34,287 nucleotides of DNA from Candidatus Daviesbacteria bacterium. Its GTDB lineage: Bacteria > Patescibacteriota > Microgenomatia > Daviesbacterales > UBA10151. Positions 8,884 through 18,040 of the stretch are shown here, piece by piece; within the stretch, counting starts at the first letter, position 1; each line of letters starts with the position of its first letter. The DNA lies in assembly GCA_016183305.1 (NCBI GenBank), contig JACPEW010000004.1, forward strand, positions 1-34,287, in the 5' to 3' direction. A program made the translations under genes and the position numbers. The notes under the pieces are model-generated. The model did no database searches. It worked only from the letters and a program-made list of their open reading frames with translations, and was not told where the DNA came from.

Positions 8884-8925
8884 CAGTAAGAAGTAAACAG
8901 TAAGAAGTAGACAATAAGGAGTCAG
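8884..8925. repeat. degenerate 7/14-bp periodic repeat
   Basis: cagtaag aagtaaa cagtaag aagtaga caataag gagtcag. Confidence 0.85.
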
Positions 8926-9127
8926 CTCCCCAAGGCTCCGGGTTATATTAACAAACTATATCAGCACTTATCCACAGAGAATGATGGATTTAGACACAAA
9001 TAGACCCCATAGTATTATACAATCATGCCTAACAACTATATCATATTACATCAATCATTTTTTTCACGAAATATCCCATAATTTTTCACAATCTCCTCTT
9101 AACTCCTATTCTACTCCTCTTCCCTAC

Positions 9128-9916
9128 CTATCCACCCCATGAAGTCGCCAAAAAGCTAACTACTAATACTCCTACTCCTATAAAGATATATTCCCATACT
9201 ACTCTCCTATTTAGCCTTCCTTTTAAGGTTTGAGTAGCCAATCCTAAAAGCACATACATAGCAGATGATAATGTTAATGACCAAATTGTAGTAGGAGCAG
9301 GCCAAAATGAAAAGCTTAAAGCAAGCTCTCCTAGAATTAGGCTTAAAATAAAACTTTGTACCCAAACCGGCAAGCTTACTCTATCCTCCATCTCAATAGA
9401 CCATAAAACCTGCAGAATTAGTAAAAAACTAACTAAAAAAACTACTACCCCATTCCATAAAAACAATAAATTAAAAGCAAAAATCACATGATATAAAAAG
9501 AAAGCTGCCAATAAAGTAAATAAAAAGCTTGCTGTTGACGCAGCCCTATACAGAGGTATTGTTCTAAGGCTTGCTACATTAAAAACATTCTGAGCTAAAA
9601 GTAAAAGATAAAAAGTCAGACCAAAAATTACAGCTACAGGAAGCCTGGTTAGCCATCTAACTGGTAATAAAAAATAGAAACTAGCTACTGCCACTGTAAA
9701 AAAAGTTGGTAAAATCATCAATACAAAAGCCTTTGTTAGATTAATCCCATCCCAAAGAGACCAGAGAGAAAGCAAGTAAGCTAAAACTCCTAATCCACCT
9801 AGAAACTGAAACCTAAGATTGAAATCCACTAATTGAGTTGATAATAGTCCTATAGTTAAGAAAAATGAGCTAATAACTATTTTCTGTCTTTTGTTTAAAA
9901 TTAAGACGCTATTCAC
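9128..9916 (-). CDS. polytopic membrane protein of unknown function
   Basis: 262 aa, multiple hydrophobic segments; upstream of and co-directional with ruvC. Confidence 0.75.
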   Translation of the reverse strand: MNSVLILNKRQKIVISSFFLTIGLLSTQLVDFNLRFQFLGGLGVLAYLLSLWSLWDGINLTKAFVLMILPTFFTVAVASFYFLLPVRWLTRLPVAVIFGLTFYLLLLAQNVFNVASLRTIPLYRAASTASFLFTLLAAFFLYHVIFAFNLLFLWNGVVVFLVSFLLILQVLWSIEMEDRVSLPVWVQSFILSLILGELALSFSFWPAPTTIWSLTLSSAMYVLLGLATQTLKGRLNRRVVWEYIFIGVGVLVVSFLATSWGG

Positions 9917-9929
9917 ATTAATCCCTTTA

Positions 9930-10463
9930 TTATTTGGCTACCATTTTCAGAATATGACAAATAGCAATAGCTAAAGCATCTGTAGCATCATCCAGATGGC
10001 CACCCTTCCAATACGACTTAAGCTTATTTTTTCTTCTATCTGGAGTCCCTAAAAATTTCCTTACCCCGTCATGGACTTGATTTTTATCAGCCCTGCCTGA
10101 TCCTGCTACCATTAGTTTTACCTGTAACCCGGTATAATCCTGAAATGGGATTCTGTATTTAGCGGCTGTTAACATAATTACTCCCCTGGCTTGGCCCACC
10201 ATGATAGCAGTTCTGGTATTTGCTCCAAAAAATAACATCTCACAAACCATTTGATCAGGTTTATGCTTCTCAATTACCGCGTTTAGCTGGCTATAAATCA
10301 TATGCAACCTATCTTGCATCAACTTTTCTTTAGGAGTGCTGATATTTCCATAAGTCACCAGCTCAATATCATACTTAAATTCCCTACCCAAAATATCATC
10401 AGGTATTTTTATTATTCCATAACCAGTAGTAGCAGTTCCTGGATCAATACCAATTATTATCAT
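9930..10463 (-). CDS. ruvC: crossover junction endodeoxyribonuclease RuvC
   Basis: MIIIGIDPGTATTGYGII...VCEMLFFGANTRTAIMVGQARGVI...KSYWKGGHLDDATDALAIAICH. Confidence 0.95.
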   Translation of the reverse strand: MIIIGIDPGTATTGYGIIKIPDDILGREFKYDIELVTYGNISTPKEKLMQDRLHMIYSQLNAVIEKHKPDQMVCEMLFFGANTRTAIMVGQARGVIMLTAAKYRIPFQDYTGLQVKLMVAGSGRADKNQVHDGVRKFLGTPDRRKNKLKSYWKGGHLDDATDALAIAICHILKMVAK

Positions 10464-11206
10464 ATAACCTCAAAATTCGCGTATACTTTTTGCACATCAT
10501 CCAGATCCTCTAATTTACCAGCAAAATCCAACACTTTTTGGGCTGACTGGGAATCAGAAATTGCAATTAAAGTATTGGGTTTAAAGACCATTTCCTGGGA
10601 TTCTACCCTATACCCTGCCTGAGTAACTTTATTGCCCATAGTATTTAATTCTGGGCTTTGTACATATATTAAATACTTCTGCATTCCTTCTTCCTCAAAA
10701 GGTTCAATATCCTCTGCTCCTAGATCAATTAATTCTAAAATTTCTTCCTCACTTTGAACTTTGAACTTTGAACTTTGAACTTTTATTTCTCCAACCCGGT
10801 CAAACATATAAGCTACACTGCCCTGTCCAGCCAATCCTCCACCATTTCTCTCAAAGATATTTTTAACTTCCTGCAAAGTCCTAAGTTTATTATCAGTAAC
10901 TCCTTCTACAATAAAAGCAGTTTTTGCAGGACCAAAACCTTCATACAACACTTCTTCCAAGGTTTGACCGGGCAGCTTACCCAAACCTCTATCAATTGCC
11001 CGCTGGACATTTTCTTTAGGCATATTTACAGTTTTAGCAGCATCTACTGCTACCCTGAGTCTTGGATTAGAATCTGGATCACCAGAACCACCCATTTTTA
11101 CAGCAATAGTGATAACATTAGCAAGCTTGGTAAAAGTTTGGCCACGCTTTATGTCAGCAGTCCCTTTGGCTCTTTTAATTGTCGACCACTTAGAATGCCC
11201 GCTCAT
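10460..11206 (-). CDS. yebC: YebC/PmpR family protein (TACO1 family)
   Basis: MSGHSKWSTIKRAKGTADIKRGQTFTKLANVITIAVK...NPRLRVAVDAAKTVNMPKENVQRAIDRG; ATGA overlap with ruvC. Confidence 0.96.
   Translation of the reverse strand: MSGHSKWSTIKRAKGTADIKRGQTFTKLANVITIAVKMGGSGDPDSNPRLRVAVDAAKTVNMPKENVQRAIDRGLGKLPGQTLEEVLYEGFGPAKTAFIVEGVTDNKLRTLQEVKNIFERNGGGLAGQGSVAYMFDRVGEIKVQSSKFKVQSEEEILELIDLGAEDIEPFEEEGMQKYLIYVQSPELNTMGNKVTQAGYRVESQEMVFKPNTLIAISDSQSAQKVLDFAGKLEDLDDVQKVYANFEVI
10751..10784. repeat. heptameric repeat (ACTTTGA)x4 plus partial, inside the yebC ORF
   Basis: Four exact tandem copies; encodes KVQSSKFKVQS in YebC. Confidence 0.95.
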
Positions 11207-11304
11207 ATTTAGTAGATATTAGTCTCTTGCCATAAGTTTTGCAAGCAAAGGAAACACGAAATATTGACAATCAGCATACTCTCTATCTATACTTCTTCAC
11301 TTAG

Positions 11305-11853
11305 ATGGACATTGCTCCTCAGTCTTCAAATTTTTGCCAACAAGCTATAGAAGCAGCTTTAGATTCCAAGTGGGAAGAAGCTCTTAAAATTAATAAAAAA
11401 ATCTTAAAATTAGATCCTCAAAATGTTGATGCTTTAAACCGCCAAGCCAAGGCTTGTATGGAGCTTGGTAAATGCAGCTCAGCTAAAAGAACCTACTCCG
11501 AAGTCTTAAAATTAGACCCTTACAATCCGATTGCCTTAAAGAATCTAAAAATAATGAAATCTTTCAGGTCTAATGGCCAAAGTTTTATTGCTTGTTCCCC
11601 TACTAAACTTTCTCCTTCCCTATTTTTACAGGAGCCTGGTAAAACTAAAATTGTGAGCCTGTTAAAAGTAGCAGAACCGCAAAAACTATCCCATGTTTTT
11701 TGTGGAATGAAAGTGGGCATGGCAATTAAAAATAGAAGAATTACTGTTACTGATCCTTTAGGAAACTATTTAGGAGTTTTACCAGATGATATTAGTCACC
11801 AATTAAAGAAGTATTCAGAAGCAAAAGGTTTAAAAACCAACCCTCATTTTTAG
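11305..11853 (+). CDS. TPR-repeat protein
   Basis: ALDSKWEEALKINKKILKLDPQNVDALNRQAKACMELGKCSSAKRTYSEVLKLDPYNPIALKNLKIM: two TPR units. Confidence 0.85.
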   Translation: MDIAPQSSNFCQQAIEAALDSKWEEALKINKKILKLDPQNVDALNRQAKACMELGKCSSAKRTYSEVLKLDPYNPIALKNLKIMKSFRSNGQSFIACSPTKLSPSLFLQEPGKTKIVSLLKVAEPQKLSHVFCGMKVGMAIKNRRITVTDPLGNYLGVLPDDISHQLKKYSEAKGLKTNPHF

Positions 11854-11950
11854 AATTCTCCCCATCTAGCACTGTAACAACCAATCTTTTAACTTCGCTA
11901 AGCAACACAACCGATGAAAGTTCTGAGGAACTTGAAGAAGAAGCCGAAGT

Positions 11951-12652
11951 TTAAATCTTTAACAAGCGTAAAACATCTTCTGGACCCAACACCGGACCTT
12001 TAGTATCAATACTTAAACTTCTTAGTTTGTAAAACTCCATCATTTGTTCCGGAGTAAAAGGCCTGGGAATTTTAACCAGCTTATCAACATGCAGGTTTTG
12101 CAGGATAGGAGTAATTGTTTTTCTCCTTACATGATCTTTAGAATAAACAGCTGCCCTGATTTGAGTTTGAAAAGATAAATCCTTCTCCCCTTTAGGAGAC
12201 AATATAATCTGCCACAAGAATTGGTCTTCACTGTGCATCTCAGGCAAGTCGTTAAAAATATTTTCTATTCCTGCCGGTAATTGATTGTTTTTAACTCCTA
12301 CTTCCCAAATAGCTGTTTCCTCATGATTTAAATCCAGGGTATAATCTTCTAATTCTAATAAATTTAATTGCTCCTTAAACTGGTCTAGAATGTTTTTTGG
12401 ACCAAAAAGAGTTAAAGCTGCCTGTTTACCCTTAAACAGTCTTTCTATGCTAATTATTAAACCATCTTTTTGCAGGCGGTCCCTAAGTAAATCAAGAGTT
12501 TGCGCATTTAAACCCTCAATATTTCTGATTAAAAACAAACCATACTCTACTTTTGAATGATGAGGAATTTCCTGGTAATCTCTCGTTGACAAAAAAGCCA
12601 AAATAAATGAAATTGCAATAACCAGTAAAAATAGTATAAGCCACAAAACCAT
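11951..12652 (-). CDS. membrane-anchored hypothetical protein
   Basis: 233 aa; N-terminal TM MVLWLILFLLVIAISFILAFL; co-directional with the LCP-like gene. Confidence 0.75.
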   Translation of the reverse strand: MVLWLILFLLVIAISFILAFLSTRDYQEIPHHSKVEYGLFLIRNIEGLNAQTLDLLRDRLQKDGLIISIERLFKGKQAALTLFGPKNILDQFKEQLNLLELEDYTLDLNHEETAIWEVGVKNNQLPAGIENIFNDLPEMHSEDQFLWQIILSPKGEKDLSFQTQIRAAVYSKDHVRRKTITPILQNLHVDKLVKIPRPFTPEQMMEFYKLRSLSIDTKGPVLGPEDVLRLLKI

Positions 12653-12657
12653 AAAAA

Positions 12658-13665
12658 TTACTTTTTAATAAAATCTTCTCCTAAGTATATGTTTACTTGG
12701 GCACGGGATGAAGTTAACTCCTGCTCTTTAGCGCTAATTCTATCACTTGAGGAAAATATTTGCTTGAGTCTTTTTAAAGTTTGCGAATCTTCACCAAAAA
12801 GTAAAGTTTTCTTAAGCTTTTTATCAGCATTGCTGGTTATAATTACGTTTCCTCCTAAATTAATAACCAGCCTTGCCCATTTGCCTGCCAGCTGAGGATG
12901 ATCTGCAGCATTAAAAACTGCAATACTTTTGTGTTCTGCAAAAACTGCAGGATCAGTCAAATCAGTTAAAACACTATCCAATTTCACAGGATCAGCCGTA
13001 AAAACTTGGCTGCCATCCGGCAGGGTTTCTTTATCTAATATATCTAACTCTTGTAGATTCAATACCTTGATCTTATCAAACCTAACTGAAGCAATACTCA
13101 ATTTAAGCTTTATCAGCTCCCACATGGTAATATCTGTTTTTAAAGAGGATACAAGCTGAAAACCGGAGAAAGGATTTTTCCTTAAAGTATCTATAATCTC
13201 AGAAGCAGAAAATTGATTTGAAGTGCTAAAATCCAAATAGCCATCAACCGGAACAGCAAAAAAAGAGGTTAAAGTATCTGCTAGTAATTTATTTCCTCCT
13301 ATTCCTTTTTGAGATTGCCCTAGCTCATAGATAGAACGGAGCTGCCATTTACCAAATCCTGATGGTACTTCTAAAAATGTCTCATCTGGGATATTAACAA
13401 TAGTTATCTTTTCATCCTGAGGGTTATATGAGAAAAGGGAGATATTTTTTGATTTAATCACCAAGTTGATATTAAATTCCCCATTCCAAGCATAGTTTTT
13501 TTGGGAAATAAATAAACTCTGTATTAATCTTGCTGTCCCTGAAATAATTATAAATCCAAAAACAACCGCTAAAACCCCCAAAGCAAGCTTTGTTTTCTTT
13601 TGCATTTTAGCCTTGGATTGAACATGTTTCCAACCCTTGACTTTATGGACAGTTTTTGAGGGCAT
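12658..13665 (-). CDS. LCP-like (LytR-CpsA-Psr) envelope protein with LytR_C-like C-terminal domain
   Basis: N-terminal TM; NLVIKSKNISLFSYNPQDEKITIVNIPDETFLEVPSGFGKWQLRSIYELGQ...; SIAVFNAADHPQLAGKWARLVINLGGNVI resembles LytR_C. Confidence 0.65.
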   Translation of the reverse strand: MPSKTVHKVKGWKHVQSKAKMQKKTKLALGVLAVVFGFIIISGTARLIQSLFISQKNYAWNGEFNINLVIKSKNISLFSYNPQDEKITIVNIPDETFLEVPSGFGKWQLRSIYELGQSQKGIGGNKLLADTLTSFFAVPVDGYLDFSTSNQFSASEIIDTLRKNPFSGFQLVSSLKTDITMWELIKLKLSIASVRFDKIKVLNLQELDILDKETLPDGSQVFTADPVKLDSVLTDLTDPAVFAEHKSIAVFNAADHPQLAGKWARLVINLGGNVIITSNADKKLKKTLLFGEDSQTLKRLKQIFSSSDRISAKEQELTSSRAQVNIYLGEDFIKK

Positions 13666-13691
13666 AAATCTAGTTTACTCAAATAGCCCTT

Positions 13692-13748
13692 GACCGTGCA
13701 ACTATCTACAATATAAACTGTGAGAGTGAAAGGGGGTGAAAGTTTTTT
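13692..13748 (+). promoter_or_regulatory. putative promoter and RBS of the 75-aa Pro/Gly/Gln-rich protein
   Basis: TTGACC-16 nt-TATAAA followed by AAAGGGGGTGA upstream of ATG at 13749. Confidence 0.55.
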
Positions 13749-13976
13749 ATGAATCCAACAGATCCAAATCAAGGCGGTATGGGAGGCGGAATGCCTGTTG
13801 ACCCTAATCAAGGCGGTCAACCAGCAGGAGCACCTGTTGATCCAAATGCTGGACAACCGGCTCCAGAAGCTCCAGTTTCAGAACCACAAGTTCCTGAAAC
13901 TCCAGCTCCAGAAACTCCTCAACCAGTTCCTGGACAGGGTGAACAAAATCCAGTAGGCGGAGCACCAGTAGTTTAA
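13749..13976 (+). CDS. small Pro/Gly/Gln-rich, probably disordered protein
   Basis: 75 aa MNPTDPNQGGMGGGMPVDPNQGGQPAGAPVDPNAGQPAPEAPVSEPQVPETPAPETPQPVPGQGEQNPVGGAPVV; own promoter/RBS and downstream hairpin. Confidence 0.75.
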   Translation: MNPTDPNQGGMGGGMPVDPNQGGQPAGAPVDPNAGQPAPEAPVSEPQVPETPAPETPQPVPGQGEQNPVGGAPVV

Positions 13977-14002
13977 AATTCTTTGCAAAGAATTTAACAG
14001 AT

Positions 14003-15296
<1,294 letters not shown>

Positions 15297-15301
15297 TTAT
15301 C

Positions 15302-15559
15302 CTAACCGTACAACTTACTGTGGGATCCAATTGCTATAAAAGTAACTTCATCACCATTCTTTTTAAAAATTACCCGCAAATCACCAGTTACATTAAAACT
15401 TCTATACCCTGTGTATTTTCCTGTTAAAGAATGATTATTGAGAGTAGGATTAAATTCATCCTGTAAAAATAAATCTCTTCTTTCCTTAAATTTCTTCTTT
15501 TCGTTTACTCTTAATTTTTGGTAAAGCTTCACAAAATTCTTATGGAGCTTAATTTTCAT
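15302..15559 (-). CDS. RelE/YafQ-family toxin
   Basis: 85 aa MKIKLHKNFVKLYQKL...HSLTGKYTGYRSFNVTGDLRVIFKKNGDEVTFIAIGSHSKLYG; directly downstream of an antitoxin-like gene. Confidence 0.85.
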   Translation of the reverse strand: MKIKLHKNFVKLYQKLRVNEKKKFKERRDLFLQDEFNPTLNNHSLTGKYTGYRSFNVTGDLRVIFKKNGDEVTFIAIGSHSKLYG

Positions 15560-15563
15560 GGGG

Positions 15564-15851
15564 TTATTTTAAAGAATCTAAATATTTATCCATCTCTTCA
15601 CCACTGGAAAATGCAGGGGAAAGATTCCTCCCGTGTTTGATATCACCCTCTACCTCATCAAGCATTTTTTCCAGTTCAGGAGTCATCTGAGGAATATCAG
15701 AAAAAATTACTTCCCTAGTCCTAATAAAATTCCGGAGGGCTGCATTAATCACATCAGATAAGGTTAACCCCAAATCCTTAGCAGCTTTTTGAGCATTTTC
15801 TTTAACTTCTTTATCAGCTTTAATATGGATTACTGTTTGCATATTAACCAA
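15564..15851 (-). CDS. RelB/DinJ-family antitoxin
   Basis: TVIHIKADKEVKENAQKAAKDLGLTLSDVINAALRNFI, a ribbon-helix-helix pattern; toxin follows. Confidence 0.85.
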   Translation of the reverse strand: MVNMQTVIHIKADKEVKENAQKAAKDLGLTLSDVINAALRNFIRTREVIFSDIPQMTPELEKMLDEVEGDIKHGRNLSPAFSSGEEMDKYLDSLK

Positions 15852-15983
15852 AGTATATACAATAGTTACAAAGTTGTCAAGCTATATCTGATTTTCAATC
15901 AGTTTCAGACAGCCAAAAAGGCTTAAAGTTATATAATCAGGTTTTTGTTCTTCAGTTTCAGGTTCTTCTGAAGCAAATTTACC

Positions 15984-16222
15984 TTATTTAACCCAAACTG
16001 TAGTTGCTCCCAGTTTATTACCAATCTCAAGCTCAGACCTCACTCTGTCTCTAATCAATAAAGTGTGTTTAGTAGGTTTAGTTAGATATTTGGCAAATGT
16101 GTTTGGATCCTTTCCTCCTTCTGCAAAAACAATTTCCTTAAAATATTTACTTACCCCTAATCTGTTTACCTCTCTCTGCATATCCTCTCCTCCTTTGCCT
16201 ATTAATACCAGCGGACTAGTAT
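15984..16222 (-). pseudogene. HAD-superfamily hydrolase remnant (C-terminal half)
   Basis: Open frame ...PLVLIGKGGEDMQREVNRLGVSKYFKEIVFAEGGKDPNTFAKYLTKPTKHTLLIRDRVRSELEIGNKLGATTVWVK*. No HAD motif I (DxD); in-frame stop just upstream. Confidence 0.65.
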
Positions 16223-16233
16223 ATAGTTATCCC

Positions 16234-16257
16234 GTTAAAGTGAGTACTCACTTTAAC
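16234..16257. repeat. perfect 24-bp palindrome
   Basis: GTTAAAGTGAGTACTCACTTTAAC is its own reverse complement; overlaps the antiporter stop codon. Confidence 0.95.
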
Positions 16258-17956
16258 CCCAGGCCAGGGTTTTGCGGGAGAGTTTTTCTAGCTCAATCCT
16301 TGGTCTGTCTTTGAAATAATTACTATCATTTATGTGGTCTTTTAGTAACTGAAGCAATAAATCCCCTGCTACTACTTCAGGCAAAATTACAAAATCTGCC
16401 CCTGCTTTATATAAGCTTTGGGCATCTTTAATCCCTTCTGCTCTAACTATCACCCTAATATTAGCTTTCCTAAACTTTAAATCCTCCAGCAAAGTTTTAT
16501 TATCCTCAACATCCTGGGCAGTAGAAATAATTAGTCTAGCTCTATCTAAATTTAGAATATCCAAAACTTCAGGGTCCCCCATATCCCCATAAATTACCTG
16601 GATTCCTTCTGCTAAAAGTATCTCTACCTGATGAGGGTTAAAATCTAACACTACTAATGGTTGTTTTTCTGCTTTTAAAAACCGAACTATCTCTCCTCCT
16701 ACTCTGTGAGCTCCTATAAGTACTACATGATTTTCTAATTCTGCAGGTTTAATACTGTTATAGCGGTTTAAATTTTTCCTCTCAAAAAATCCTATCCATT
16801 TGGTGATTAATCTATAAATCTCATTAGACTTGGAGATAGTCACAGAAGAAATAATCAGTGATAAAGTCCCGCTTGAGGCAATTACAGTTAAAGCTTCCTG
16901 GCTCACCAATCCCTGGTTTAAACCTACTAACAAGATAATCAAAGAAAATTCTGAGATATGGGATAAGGTAATAGCTGTATGAAACATAGTATGTTTCCTA
17001 AAACCAAAAGTACCAAGCAGTAAAGTAAAAATAAGAGGTTTTGCTAAAACTGCATAAATTGTAAATATTAAAATTGGCGGAATAAGTTGGGTAATGTGGG
17101 TAAAATTAACTTTAGTGCCAAGATAGACAAAAAACAAAGCCACAAAAAAATCTCTGATTGGCTTAACTTTACCCTGAATTTGATAGTGGTATGGAGATGA
17201 GGCTAAAGCCACCCCTGCTAAAAAAGCTCCTATAACTACAGAGAACCCCATTAATATTGATGCTGAGATAAAAATAAAACACCAAGCTAATGCTGTTAAA
17301 AACAATAATTCTGCAGACTCAGATACTGCTTTAAATAGAGCTCCTAAGATATAGTGGTTTAAAATAAGCGAGATGCTAAGTAAAACCAAAACCTTTCCCA
17401 TAAAAGCCAAAATCGGCAAAGCTTGGGTTAAACCAGTACCCAACATAGAAGTAGTTGAAGTTAAACCCAGTAAAATTATTACTGCCAGTAAATCCTCTAA
17501 AAGCAGTATTCCTACAGACAACTTCCCATATAAAGACCTTATATCTTTTTTTTCCAGCAATAGTTTAATTACCACAATAGTTGAGGAAAAAGATAAACCT
17601 ATTCCTAAATAAATAGACTCTGCTAAAGTAAACCCAAAGCTTTGGGCAATAAAAGTACCTAAAACAGAAGTAATAAAAATTTGTAATATACCTGCTGCCA
17701 GAATTGGCCTGCCCAAGCTTCTGATTTCTCTTAAATCTAATTCCATCCCAACTAAAAACAAAAGTAGAGCAATCCCAATCTCTGGCAAGAAAGATAAAGC
17801 TGCAGAAGTATGCACATCAAAAACCCCGACCAGGGCAATTAATAATCCACCTACTAAATAAGCAATAAGGAGAGGTAATTTCAGTTTATAAGTAATAAAA
17901 CCTAAAACAGAAGACAAACCTAAAATTATAGCAAGCTGTATAAAAATATTATCCAT
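16253..17956 (-). CDS. Kef-type CPA2 cation/proton antiporter with TrkA-N domain
   Basis: 567 aa; repeated TM segments, FLVGMELDLREI, ELENHVVLIGAHRVGGEIVRFLKAEKQPLVVLDFNP (Rossmann), YGDMGDPEVLDIL. Confidence 0.93.
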   Translation of the reverse strand: MDNIFIQLAIILGLSSVLGFITYKLKLPLLIAYLVGGLLIALVGVFDVHTSAALSFLPEIGIALLLFLVGMELDLREIRSLGRPILAAGILQIFITSVLGTFIAQSFGFTLAESIYLGIGLSFSSTIVVIKLLLEKKDIRSLYGKLSVGILLLEDLLAVIILLGLTSTTSMLGTGLTQALPILAFMGKVLVLLSISLILNHYILGALFKAVSESAELLFLTALAWCFIFISASILMGFSVVIGAFLAGVALASSPYHYQIQGKVKPIRDFFVALFFVYLGTKVNFTHITQLIPPILIFTIYAVLAKPLIFTLLLGTFGFRKHTMFHTAITLSHISEFSLIILLVGLNQGLVSQEALTVIASSGTLSLIISSVTISKSNEIYRLITKWIGFFERKNLNRYNSIKPAELENHVVLIGAHRVGGEIVRFLKAEKQPLVVLDFNPHQVEILLAEGIQVIYGDMGDPEVLDILNLDRARLIISTAQDVEDNKTLLEDLKFRKANIRVIVRAEGIKDAQSLYKAGADFVILPEVVAGDLLLQLLKDHINDSNYFKDRPRIELEKLSRKTLAWG

Positions 17957-17965
17957 AATCCCCTC

Positions 17966-18040
17966 TTGTCATTCCGAGTGAAACGAGAAATCTTAAGATT
18001 AAATAATCTAGAGATTCTTCACTTTGTTCAGGATGACAAA
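17966..18040. repeat. REP/MITE-like imperfect palindrome
   Basis: TTGTCATTCCGAGTGAAACGAGAAATCTTAAGATT AAAT AATCTAGAGATTCTTCACTTTGTTCAGGATGACAAA; ends are inverted (GTCATTCC / GGATGAC). Confidence 0.85.

Noticed and set aside
11845-11855. Programmed -1 ribosomal frameshift in the TPR gene
   Set aside because: CAT TTT TAG does not form a canonical X XXY YYZ slippery heptamer, so an indel is more likely.
13569-13856. ORF 13569..13856 (-)
   Set aside because: Antisense to the small Pro-rich gene and overlapping the LCP-like gene start.
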